Origin: Undaria pinnatifida
Taxonomy: Eukaryota; Sar; Phaeophyceae; Laminariales; Alariaceae
NCBI GenBank assembly: GCA_012845835.1
Contig: JABAKD010000027.1
Span: forward strand, 11,378,649 to 11,442,648
Direction: 5' to 3'
Length of the DNA: 64,000 nucleotides
This document shows positions 24,572 to 37,300 of this stretch, in pieces. Every line of letters starts with the position of its first letter. Positions within the stretch are counted from its first letter, which is position 1. Under the pieces are notes generated by a model. It was not told the DNA's origin. It ran no database searches and was given only the letters and a program-made list of their open reading frames with translations. Made by a program: the position numbers and the translations under genes.

Positions 24572-25157
24572 AGGTTTTGTTTACAAGTTTTAAACGGCTG
24601 GAAAGCTTAATAACGCCAAGGAACAGGGGAATTGCTCGCGACCCGAGCCACCACCAAAATTGGCCCACCATGAAGGGACTCCCCTACCGTCCCTTGGATC
24701 TCTTGTGCGCGAAATTGTGCAGGGCCAGGATTATGACAATGCGTTACGCTGTCCACTGGCTCTTGGACTCCGTCGATTTCTGAATTCACCCTCATTCACA
24801 GAAAGTTTTGTTCCTGCACACATGTCTCGCCTACCAGTCAGAAAACTCATGTCGTCTCAATACTCAAACACCGCTGCGGGCGGGGCCTCTGTGAATGAAG
24901 GTCCTCCAGATATGGCTGACCTGAGTCTGCCTATCAACGCTTTTCTTCTGGAAATTCTTCTTTTATGTCTCTTGATACAGATCGTCCTTTCTTGATATTT
25001 TTTTTTTTGTCGGGGGTGACACTGTATAATCTCCTCCAAAGAATGTTGTTGTTGTGTCCCCGGGTCTCCAGCTATTGAAGAGACAAAAGTATAACTGGGC
25101 TTCCTCTCTGCCTTGCCGCCCTGCCTACACTCGTGCTCCCAGCCACATTTTCGACAG
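24572..25157. other. Upstream flank of the membrane-protein gene
   Basis: The first exon of the gene should lie here or further left. An ATG at 24913 opens a short frame with a hydrophobic run (NAFLLEILLLCLLIQIVL) that could act as a signal peptide. Only a weak donor (GTCTCT, phase 1) would join it to the 25158 exon. No promoter element is clear. Confidence 0.25.
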
Positions 25158-25334
25158 GTACGTATGATGACACACGGCGGATGGTTTCGTGTTTACAATG
25201 GAGCTGCGAACCGGGATACTACTCAGAAGACTTAAAATATTGCTATCACAGTGGTATCGCTGCGTCCACCAACTATCGTGGCGAGGAAAACAATTCCGAG
25301 GAGTGTAGCGACGACACGTGCTGCGAAACCGAAG
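25158..25334 (+). CDS. Exon: cysteine-rich module 1
   Basis: 177 bases, entered and left in phase 1 (acceptor TTCGACAG, donor GAAG|GTCAGC). It encodes about 59 residues: a Cys-x-x-x-x-x-Cys start, then EPGYY, acidic spacing, and a paired cysteine (DDTCCET) at the end. The pattern C...C-x-x-GY...C...CC matches module 2. Such modules occur in secreted or surface proteins of many protists, where the cysteines presumably form disulphides. The symmetrical 1-1 exon is the form used in domain duplication and shuffling. Confidence 0.7.
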
Positions 25335-28300
25335 GTCAGCTTGGTTGGCCAGCTTGTTCCATATCCTCTATGTTGAACTGCTGCGAGAACAACTGGGAAA
25401 GCTGTTCCGCGCTCTCTTCGTGGCTTTAGCACGAGGACGGCAAAGTTTTTTTCTTGGACGTCATTCTTATCTTCCGGAGTATATGCCCTGTGCGTGGTGG
25501 GTATCCGCGGGGTCGGTATATGCGTTGTTCTTCTCTGAAGAATATTACATGCGTCTGCTATCGACGCGTACCGAGCCCCACTGATTCCGGGCTCAAGCCA
25601 GCGTAACGGTTGCTGCATGCAAGACATGGCATACGGTTAGCCTTGGCTGATCCGTAATCGAGCTCAATAAAACTATTTTTTTACTCCAGCGGGTCGAGAG
25701 AAAGTCTCCTGAACACGGACTAGATTTTGGCAACGAGACTCTACGAGGAAATCGTAGCTACCGCAACAGCGATACCGTTACAATTTCACAAAGAAGCATC
25801 AACATTTCTATGGCGTGTTCGATTGATCTGCTCGTTATCTTCCCATACCCCGCCTCGTTATTTTCGTGTCCTAACCCTACAGAAACCGACGTGTACACCT
25901 GCAAACAATACCCATACTCGTGTCCGACTGGTTACGAAAGGTTGTTAATCGCGTGTACCTTGGGGACCGCCGATGGATATCCCATTTGTGACGAGGCCGT
26001 GTGTTGTGGAGGTGAGGACCACACCATGCCGGAGGTTCGAAATAGCTTGCTGTGTATGGTGACACCGAATGCGGTTGTGAATCTCGTGATTCATCGGTCA
26101 TTTACTTTCGAAGATATTTCCAAAGTGAACTCTCAAATGTTAGGCGATTTACCGACCATCTGCTTTTGAGTATACTGTATACACGAAACCTCGTATGCTT
26201 GATGGTTACATGGTCTCGTATTCCTGATACTTATTTCCGTGTTGTTCGCTCTCTGCCTCGTTTGAACTTTTAACACGCTAGTGGAAACGCCATCACCTGC
26301 GGCTTCCCTCCCACAATCGCGTACGGCCCCGTCTGTGAAACTGCCGGGATTGCCACCGCCAATCGGGCGGGGAATCTCGGGAGAGCCGTCTCTCGTGTCG
26401 GCGGTGGCGTCAACACGAGCAGCACCGACATCGCAGCCAGCGACGCACCCGGCGACACCAGTACAGATATTAACAATTCCAACTGTGCAACCTAGGCCGA
26501 CCCAAACGCCTACCCCAAGGCCAACGCACACGCCCAAAAAAACGCAAACGCCGATAAAAATGCCGACTCAAAATCTGCTCCTGACGAACGCGCCACTATC
26601 TGAGCCATTGTTGCAGGTATCGGTGACCCCGGTGCCTTCAGCGACTACGCAGGCATCTACACCAGGGCCAAATACTTTGTGGGGTTCGCCGGTAGTTCCT
26701 TCGCCAAGTCCGACATCCACGCAGCGGACAGGCATTCCGGTTTGGGTGACGCAGCACGCGGCAAGGGTGGCACCAGCTCCATCGGTGGCACTCCCGCCAA
26801 CATGGCCACCGGTAATCTGGCTCGAACCAGCGGCAAGAACCTATACGCCTACAATAACAACAGCGTCACCAACGTCGTCGCCTTCCAGCGCACCATCCCC
26901 TTCGACGACAGCGCCAGCGTCGTGGACAACGACCTGGCGTCCTACACCGGCACCGGCGGCATATGTAAAGCCTGTAGTAAGTGCGCCGGCTATTGCCGCA
27001 GAGCTTGCAAGTGCGGGGCCAGTCTCCGAACCCCGGCCGCCGGCAGCAACGGTACTAGTGGGTTGGCCCGAGCCACCAACGTGGGTACAGCCGCCTTGGC
27101 CGGTACTATCACTGGCGCCAGCACAAGAGTGGACCGAAGCGCCGACATCAACCAGGTGGACCGAAACGCCTCAACTGATGGAACCACTTCCGGCGAGCAC
27201 GATTTCACCGACGCCTTCCATCACGCCAGCGCCAACAATGGCACCCTCCGAACGACCGGCATCATTCGCGCCAACGAGGTCGACAGCGCAGCCATCAACG
27301 GAATCACCAGTAACTTCGCCTACGCTGTCACCAACAGCTGGACCGGCTATGCCCGTGCGACCAAGTAAGCCTTCACTAACGCCGGCATATGTCACAGAAC
27401 GCGGCATGTGACAGAATCTCGATATCGGTAACACTGGCGTTGGGGTCTACGCCTAGCTATTGAAGGACACCATCATCAGGTTTACAAATTATTAACATTC
27501 GCCGCCAATCCAAAATGCTAACATCCAACACCAGACTGAGAATTTGATCGTTAGAGCGATAGTACAGCAACTGCATGTCTGGTATTCGTATCCCTCTGGG
27601 AAGCATGTTTTAGTCCGAGCACCGTTCAGTGGTCAGTTGAGCGGAAACACTGGCAAGACATAGTATCATTTGTGACGGGTTGTTCCTCTTGCATAGAAAA
27701 CGGTCAGGCTTCGAATATGGCGGCCCATTTAGTCTCCACATTCCACGGGAAGTTTGACCACGACCCTGAACATACTCCGGAATGCCGACCCGAGCTCCAG
27801 CGCATGCAACGACGGCATTATACCGTTGCTTCCCGGTTATAACTTGCAATCACAGAGACTCCCGTTGTCCTTCCAGCTAAACATACCCCGGGCTTAGCTA
27901 AGCCGACGGCGGTGGCGAGCCCACCACCAACAGACCCGACTTATACAGAGCCTGTACCGATGACGCCAATGCCCGATGCTCCCTCTCCTCCTTCGTCTGC
28001 AGCAGCCGCACCAACAAAGGCTCCGTCACCAGTCACAGCAAACCCGTCAGAACTCATGCCGGAAAGAAGCGCTACAACGACCCCTACTTTTGCACCAAGT
28101 TCGCCTGCTGTTGCGCTTGCAGCGGTATCCGAAGAGGTGGGAGGAGTCGCCGCACTCGATGTTTTCCATGACTTCGCGGTTTTTGATCTACTGCACATAA
28201 AATCTCATCCCGTTGGATCGATGTTTCGCACAACCTATCATCGTCCCCGAGGTCGGGTGTAAGAAAGTACTTCTTGCGCGTTCAAGAAAAAGGGAACAGG

Positions 28301-31300
28301 AGACCGTTACGGTATTGTGTTTCATCGTCTAAGAGTCTTTGTTGCAAGTATCAATCTTAAGCTCTGTCAAGTCTAAAACCTTTTGTTGATTTTTAGGTCC
28401 GTGGTATCCACCGCCATCGTCGGGGTTTTGTATTTCGCTGCACCAGAAAAAATAGCCTTACGTGTCTGGGTTTAGTACAAAGCCACTCTCGTGAGCCACC
28501 TAAGCTCGGCGGTGGAGTGGATGTAACCCCACTACGGCAGCCGTCGTCACAGTTCATGGTTAACACTCGACCAAAATTTACGATGGCACGCCATAAGGGG
28601 GACCGAACGTTTTGTCCCGTCCCTGACATTAAGAAACCCTAACATTTCCAAAAAATGCCTTCCAAACGGTGGATCCAAACTGGTACACAAACGACGTTAT
28701 ACTAAGCTTATGTTTTAACTAACTGATGATTATATAAACCAAAATATAAAGGACTTGGAGGAAACCTACCGTTCCTCGCAATCCGGTGAACAATTACATG
28801 AGGCAGACATAAAGCTAGCGCCACCGTTATATTCCAACTAAGGGGATATTTGTGTTGATGGTTGGTTTGGAGGGTTCAGCCAAGGCGCTCCCCACCCTAG
28901 CGGTCCCGTGGTATCGTTCAATAGGCAAAAACCAGTTATTAAAGGTTGTATGTACATCGTAAACTATGAACATTTTCAACACGAGCGTGCACCTTTACCG
29001 ATGTGCGTCTTTATCTCTCCGTCATTTGTAGTACATGCTTCAGGTCGCTGTCGCAGCGAATACGATGTCCATCGTTGCCGTGGTCGGTGGGGTTGCCGTC
29101 ATCACGGGGGGTCTGTTTGCCGGCACCGGCGGTGGATCCGAGTCCTCGCGAACGACGGATATGGTGGGTAAACATGCCTTAGTCTCGGTATTTGGTGCGT
29201 GGCAGACAGCACCCTTTTTGGGATTTTACTTGAGCCCCTGTGCTCGCCTCCGTGTTTTAGAGCGTGAACGTACTGTACTACTAGACGTTGGTTTTTTCTC
29301 ACACTTTTACTTTCCAGCTTCTGGACAAGCCGTGGTCACAGGTGTCGTCCATTCTTCCCCCCGGTTCTGGCCTTCAATTTTGATCGCGCATAGGGTGTAG
29401 CAATTCCACTGCTCGTCGATTTTTTGTCGAGTGTTGCTAACTCACGCTCTCGCACTTTCCGCAAGTCAGTTTGTGCACAAGAAAAATCCCAACGAATTTA
29501 TACGAGTATGGAATCGGCGGGGCTCGAACTCACGAAACTGACCTATTCCAGACTCGAGGATAACCTGGTACGCCACCGGGGCGACCGGCAACGTTTACAC
29601 CCCCTCAACTAAACCCCATGAATGGATGCACGGTATGGTATTCACCTGACAACCCTCTGTTCATGGTACGCCGATGTAGGTCATAGGTTCAGATATCAGC
29701 AAGATTCGCTCAACGTTAGATGTTGGTACACACTGCATATGAAGACGAAGTTTGGTTATGGCAATTTCCATGATCCGGAAATCCACTGACAATAAGGTGT
29801 TTCGTCCCGATCTCAGGCAGAGGTCGGGACAAGGCATTTCTTCTCCAGATGGGGTCTCGAGGCCAGGCCACAAGTTTGCCCTCTCGCGCACAAACGCAGA
29901 ACAGTAGTAATTCTCGTAGATGCGGCAGCCCCCTGGGCCATTTGCCGGGCATCTGCCGCTTGATACTCGCGTACCGCGATCGCCATGATCTGTAGTGTGT
30001 TGTGGCGATGCGGAGCGTTTGTGTGTCTTTTGGGCTTTCGAATTCGTACAACCACCCCGTCCAACAGTGCCTTCGAATACGTTTAACATCGTGGTTAGCT
30101 TCTTCGTCTAGGCTCGTTTTACCGTTTACACTATTTGGATATCCTATATCGGCATCTTGATATTTCGGCGGCTAAACGAATGCCACAAACACTAATGACC
30201 TAGTTCGGGGTACCATAACCACTGGCCTAAAGGGTGGAGGTACGCCTACATATATTGTATACTTCCGGATCGTCACCCCTTACTCGTAAGCATCGTTTTG
30301 GCCGGCCGCAAAACTCAAGGGCCAGATGGAAGTGGCCGGCGCAAGAAGCACCTCCAGCATCCGAGCACCATCAACAACGATGGCGTTGATTCTCACGGGG
30401 CAGCTCCAGTTTCTCGCAACACTATCTCTGGTCGACTCTACGGGAGCCGAGGATTCGCTGGTTCTCGAATTCACAGACCACCTCAGGTTCGACGCTTCTG
30501 AAAGTGGACCATCGTGTAGCTGATACACCGTGCTTTAGGTGTACGTGTGCTGTCACTCACCAGGCATGTGAATCGCGCTACGACGGGGGGGGGGCACGGT
30601 TTAGCATACTCAATCTGCCTGAATGGACTCCTTTACGGTGGAACTATCCAATGTTGTTGGAGTATCATCAGGGGTTTACTGTTGTGTTCGGGGCGTACCT
30701 TCGTCAGGGGATTGTTCGTCCGGTTGCGCTCACATGTTTTATGATTATAAGCGGCGTTTTGATGGGCGATAGGGATCATCAAAGCAAGAGCCCTAACATA
30801 TTTAGGAGCACCCCTACCGTGACATGCTTCTTGTTGACCCGCCATCTTGGAGAACGACGTGTAAAGCCCATCTACACCATGTCGATCTGCAATCACTGCG
30901 CACGTGCACGTCCCCGTTTCGGAACGTCTTCTTCACTCTGTCGTGTACACAGGTGGGTTAATCTCTGGCCTCCAGAGGATTTTGTGACCGATTTCACACA
31001 ATTGAGCACGACTCGCCGGCTCCAAGAAGCAGCAGATGGTGCAGCGCAATGTATGTTTGCAGAAGCCAGGTCAGGTGATATCGGCGCCATCGTGTGCGCT
31101 GGAAACATCATGCTCCTCTCGGGCATCCTTCTTTTTATTTTCCTCGTCCACGTTACGGTGGCATCTGGCGTGCAGGCGTACTGGCTGACGAAGGTAACTC
31201 CAGCGTCCAAACATGTATTTCCTCCCGGACTCATTTACTCACGGTGTGTACGACTACAGCTATCAATTTCTGGCAGCTTGCGCTGATTCTTCCGCCAGCA

Positions 31301-34300
31301 GCGACATGTTATCGTTAGAACTAACATTCCGACGAACTTTCGGGACTTGTCTTTGACACATGGCTAGAGGATGGTACTGTTTTACGGTAGATACACGCGT
31401 GGTCGTCGGATTTCCACCGCCTGAAGCCCGCAGTGGTAGCCTTCATGGCTTTGTTTGGGTCTGAAATGGGGTGAGCGTTGGCGAGGTGGCATTTTCCCTT
31501 CGACCCAGGCTACGGTAGGGGGGTCCCCTTTTGGGCCTTTTATTTCAGTGGCTAGGGGTCACTCGCGCGAGTAACCCCTTTGTTCCTATGCAATCTTACG
31601 TTTCCTTTGTGTTTTACATTGACGAAATCAATCCGCAATGCAAAGGTGATCTAAGCTGCGGCAAACCGAGTTCCTAAACCATCATCATCCGTAGGGTACA
31701 GAGCTACTCGTGCGAGTGGCTCAAACACACCAGTGAAAATGGGGGTACCCCCCCTACCGTAGCCTTGGTCCTTCTGCCAGTACCACGTGAATTACACAGC
31801 AACCTGTACAACGTTTTCCCACGACCATTCGTCCAAAAAAATCACCGGGATCGCCAACGTCGCAAATGTTTCAGAAACACGCCGAAACAGAGTATTCGCT
31901 GAACCATCAACTGTCTAGAGATCGCATGTGATTATCTGGGTCCTTGACGAGAGCAACCATTAAAGTCATTAGATCGTTAAGATGATATATGCGCGAGGTA
32001 CAGATCGAGAACTTGCGTCATCCACCTGTGAACGATGGAAAAATGCCTAACTTGCGCGTCGATGCCATCGTGTACGCCACTGCCAGCAACGCGCCGAGGA
32101 AATAGTGGAGCTGGCTCAACGCAGTATCTTGCCCCTCCGTGAGCTCTCCACTAGCCGATGGAGCAAACGTGTTGCCCGGATCTATCCGAACACCAACGCC
32201 GGGGTTGGAATTCGAGCACCGGGGTCTCAACAGCTGCAGCATTGGCATTCTCAGAGCACCTTATACCCTGAAACGGGGAGTGAAGACGAGGAGGAGAGAT
32301 GCGGGGCCCCGAGTTGTCGCAAGGGCCGCTCAAACCTCGTTCTGGAATGCAGAGACCGCTCGCACTCAGCGTGGCTGCATTTTCCACACATAGAGCTCGT
32401 GTTTCTGTTTTTCGGTTTCGAGGGGGCCGTTGCGGCGGAGGTGTCGGCATTGCGGGAAAGTTGGTGTCCATGGGTGATGTTCATGGCAGGGACCGCCTTG
32501 GTAAGTCGCCTCGGCCTGAGTTATGCCCCTTGTGGATGAGCACATGCCGAGTATCTACCGTAGTACCGTGGGACCAGAGCTATACTGTGTACGCCATACA
32601 CGGTAATGGGGGAGGGGCGGTTTGGTGTTATTTTTTCAGACAGATGGGGCCACACGCGCGAATGGGTACCTCTTTAATGCTTTTCGGTTTCGAAGTATTC
32701 ACCCCCCGGGATGAAAGTGTTTGTTGCGCTTCGCACATCAAGAAACTGAAACGAAGTTCGTTCGTGATTGACCTTACCCTCGATGCCTCGATGGTTGCAA
32801 TGGGTGTACCCCCCCCCCCCCCCTGCTGTAGCCTTGGTCGCTGCATAAGCTTGTCTGGGGGAGGCATATACAGTACCAATGAGCATGCTTGCTTTCGCAA
32901 ATGGTTGACATTGCGCGAGCTAACACAGGTAGCTTTGTAGGTGAGTGATGGCGGTGGCGGCAAGCGCCCACCCTAACGTTCGACGCGCAAAGCTGCATCT
33001 TTCGGGACAACACACGCCAGCATGCATTATTTAAATCGGTTGTACCCCCTGAAGCGTGGTAGAGCCCCGGATGAGGTCTTTGTGCGCATCTTGTTGAGTC
33101 TGTTTGTGACCCACTTTATCGGCGATATCAAACAATGACATCTACGACCTCACCATTGTTTGCGCATGCAGCATACGATTGTGCATGCCGCGCACGTGTC
33201 TTACATCTACTTGAGCGTTGGAGTCCGACATTGAGTTCGACATGTCCATAACCGAAATCGCCTGTATCTCAGCAGCCCGCATTGCTTGGCGTATGTTATG
33301 GTGTATCCATCTCTTGTATTCACCATTTTTTCCTTCTGGTGTACGAAGAGAGACTCAGTCATTGCTGTTTTCGCTTGTAATAACTCGTGCACGTAACCGC
33401 TTTGCATGTCTTTATCTTTGACTCCACCACTGTTCGTTGTGCTCCCCGCGCTCCGTCAGGTCCTTTACCCAGTGCTAATGGTGATTATGGTCTGCCGTAT
33501 AATCTTTGTCCGGGTACGACCCGACGACCTAATCGTCTTCGAGCCAATCCCCGACGAAGACCCCCCCGACAGGTGTGGTGACCAGCACCACCGCTGCCGA
33601 AGGTTCTTCTCCAGGGTCAAAGCCGGTTGGGATGAAAGCAGCAGCTTGTTTTCATGGGCGGACAAAGGGCAGTGGACGACTACCGAAACCACAGATCAGG
33701 AGGCTAGGCGGGAAGGGGACGGGTTCCGGATTGGGTTCGAGCCCCTGTTCGTGGACTTTACTAAGCGTGGGTCGTGGTTTATGGCTTATTCTCTCGTCGA
33801 GGTGAAAGTTCCCGTTAGAACGGACACACAAATGGCACTACTACTACCGCAATCTGTAGAAGGAAGTCCGCGAACCTTTTTGGGGTAACAGAGTTGAAAC
33901 GCTTTATACCTCAGCCGAAAACCAGAATTTTAAACAAGCTGTCCGTGCGCTTGGACCGATGAACAAACTAATTAGCTAGACTGTGTGTGCTACTGTACGA
34001 GCAACGCTGCAAACCACCGACCGCTAAATTGGAATTCCAGCAACAAACGGGTGACTGAGGAGGCTCTGTCGGCTACTGTAGACGTGCTTTGGCTCCCCTG
34101 CCGGAGGACGTGCCAGCCGCTAGGCCTGGCCTTCTGCTTGTTTTTTATTTGTCCATATCAATGCTCGACCTCTGAATTGTGGGATTCCGTGTCATTCCGG
34201 CCGTGTGATAGGTGCAAACGGTGTCAACGCTGTTTCTCTCTCGACTGCTGCGCGTTTTCTCTCCTTGTTGTACAGTCGGCGGCTTTGGCGTCCGTCGGAA

Positions 34301-37300
34301 TTCTGATCGACGAGAGCGCAAGGCAGCTCTGGCTGTTCTGCGGTCTGCACCTTGTGTGTTGCGTCGTCCTCGTGATGTTCAAGCCCTTTGCAAATAGGTG
34401 ATGTGAATCGTTTCTGTATGTAGTATCGTTAGCCACTCAAATAATTCCAAAGGTGGGACCACAAACATAAGAGGATTATTTGGTACAGTCACCTGCGGAA
34501 GTTAAACCCGTAAATTTTCTGTATGTATCCAGCGACCAAATATTACAGGTGATAGTAATCGCTAGGCGGCCAGCCGTTGTGGGCTACTTGACAAAGTCCG
34601 AATGAGTGTCGCGCTGTCTGCGACGAGAACTTTGAAGGCTTGTTTGAATAATTGTACCCGTTCGCTGGACGACTGGGCAAACAATGCGATGGCTTTTTTC
34701 AGACAGCCATATATGATATTTTCGATGCATTCGCGCTAGCTCTTTTATGCCGTGGGGATTCCGGTAGAGGTGTGCTTTTCTCCTGTCGTACCTGCGTACG
34801 GTGAGGTCTTCATAACTCTACTAGAGAATGAGGTATCAGAAAATAATGACACGCTTAGGTGTGTGGGATACAGAAATGCAACTAGGCTGCATCGAAATGC
34901 ACGAGAATGCCATGAGAGCCTTTCCTCTGCCATCTGCCCCAGTCAGCTGAGATTGTAAGATCTGGTATACGCGTCGTGCTTATACGTCCGCGCCGGCAAT
35001 AGTTGATAGCTGCGTAGCTTTCCCGAAGGCCTAACAAGCCGCAAAGAACGTATCGATGTAGCCTGGCCGAAGGTCTATTGAGTCGAGCATGTTAGGTTTA
35101 GACGAATCTCACGGAGGCCCAGCTAGAGGTTCTGGGGTCCCTTCCTTGAGGTGGTCCATACCCCTCGCATCGACTGTATTTTGATTAGAAATATGATGAG
35201 CTCATTCGTGGTCTAGGTTTATGACGAAGAATGTTCCAAAACTCTAACGGGATTTCAAAGCCATTCTGTAGTTTTTTCGGGTAAGGGGAAACCGTGAGCC
35301 ACGAGCTGCGTTGGCCAGACAACTCTACATCTATCGTAGCATGAGTGTGTTGTTTGGCTTGAAGCCTAGCGAATGGCTTTTGGCGCTGAACGCATGCTGT
35401 GCCGCAAACCTATGCCACAGGTTAATCAACACCGTTGGGGCGTGTCTGGCAGGGGCTGACGCGATTTGCATGGCCGTCTTAGCCGTCTCCGTCCTTGCGT
35501 GGGAAGGGACTGAGCACGCCCAGAGAGCCGACAAGGCGGTGGTCATCATTCAGCTGCTGGTTCTCGTCGGTGAGATCGTGTCTTGGTTTTGCTACTGTAG
35601 TATTTTTGTCGTCTATCTGGCACTGTGCTAAACTGTATCACCTCCCTTGGATTCGGGAACGAATCAGAGTATCCCCCCCTATCTGCCAGCGCAGGATAAT
35701 AGAACTTGTGCATCATGTATCACACCTTAATACATGGCGATGTCTAAACAACTGTACCTGTAAGCTTAGATGCGGGATATCTAGGCTGTCTGGCCTGCCT
35801 AACGCTCCGGTTTTTCCTAGCAGTGTTTCGAGTAGATCTCCAGCGTCAACATCTGAAGCAATGGTAAACAAATCCAGGCGCTTGTCGCCGTCGAAATCGA
35901 CGGCGCTAACAGCACCACGCAGGTTCACACATAATTCTTCACGGTAACTTCCCGTTTGGGTCGATATGGTTAGTAAAAAGTGTTGCAGCTTCGAGTCTAC
36001 ACAATCTCTGCTTACTTGTGTAGACAACCGAAATTGCGTCGGGATCGACGTCGCTTAGATGAATTTATTCCATAGTTGATACTATAACATGTGGGCTTGC
36101 CTGGGCATAGACAGTTTAATGCGCATTGAAATCTATTCCAGTGTATGATTGCCGCAATAGTCCCAGATTTCACGGTATTCCCGCCGCGCATGTTCTCAAT
36201 TTTCGCAGCGTTGGTCATACCGATGTACGTGGATGCTTCGGCGTTTTTTATCGATGGTATACGCCGGCGCTTGAAGAAGAAAACAGTGGAAGCTAAGCGT
36301 AAAAGCGCAAAGGTAGGTCGAGTCACGCATGTTGTCATCTAAAAACAGGGCAATAACCAAAAACGGGTGTGTACCCTGTCCGGCTTTTTTTCTTAAAACG
36401 CTCCCCATGAGTCACACTACGGCCCATCGACGAACCTCACGTTTGTAGGGTCTCCTAACGCAATATACTATATGAGGCGTACTCGGACAACATATGCGTG
36501 AGCTGTGTACCAGGTATTTGGTAATAGAATGCATGTATGAATAATATTTGTTGATGTGATCACACTCGTTCGTACTACGATACGCACCACGTATTTTGAA
36601 GAACTCGTCAAACTTTTTTTCACCCCAATTCAAAAAACAGGCCGAACATGATCACGGTAGTAATTGTACAAACTGGTATGATCGGTCCTGCCTCGGCTTG
36701 GGCTTCGGTGGTACGGCCGCAGGGGAGAACGAGTAATTCTTCTTCTGCCACCCATCTCTGTCCCCGGAGTCTCTGTACACATGACCACCGGTTGCCAGAT
36801 ACGGCCGTGCAGCAGCCGAACGATGTGCCATCGTGCTGCCAAACACAGAGCCTTAAACGGAAGAGGGTATGATGAGCCAGACGAGCTGTTCTCTGTGGCC
36901 ATGGTGCACACCCGTCGGAGGAGAAGGAAAGGAGATAGCTATATACGTGTGTGACAGGGGTGACGTGGTGTGTAATGTAGAAGAGTGTGGAAGCTGCTGC
37001 GAGGCTCGTGGCCTATACTTCTTCATGTCACGACGATGGCGTTCTATCCCAGCTACAGTGGCGTTCGTATGGAGGGGGTACATGTATGGCCTCTAATTGG
37101 TTTGAAATGTTTAGTGAAAGCATCTGATTGGCTTATGTATACCCAACAACGGATGAAAGCCAAGCACAATCAATGGTCGTTTACTGATATACTCGGGACA
37201 GCATTCTATAGAACCAAGTACAAAAAATAATGTTATCCAATCACGCAGCCCGTGGGGTACGTTTTTTGTTTGGTTTTAGACTGCACCAGTTTTTGATGGA

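Noticed and set aside
26679-27368. A 229-codon Gly/Ala/Ser/Thr frame overlapping the stalk exon
   Set aside because: It is open because of C-rich codon bias. Only the other frame agrees in phase with both neighbouring exons.
30504-30952. Continuous frame leading into the 30953 exon
   Set aside because: The segment before TACACAG has no motif, and the AG|G Arg join from 30486 fits exactly, so it is treated as intron.
35570-35631. Reading the exon on to a stop at 35629-35631
   Set aside because: A good donor (GTCG|GTGAGA) precedes it, and splicing to 36209 keeps phase and a continuous helix. The paralogue exon has the same phase.
36196-36408. Minus-strand reading with a repeated VHRYDQRC motif at 36.2 and 62.9 kb
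   Set aside because: The opposite strand has conserved acceptor and donor sites and conservative hydrophobic changes, so this motif is the shadow of the membrane exon.
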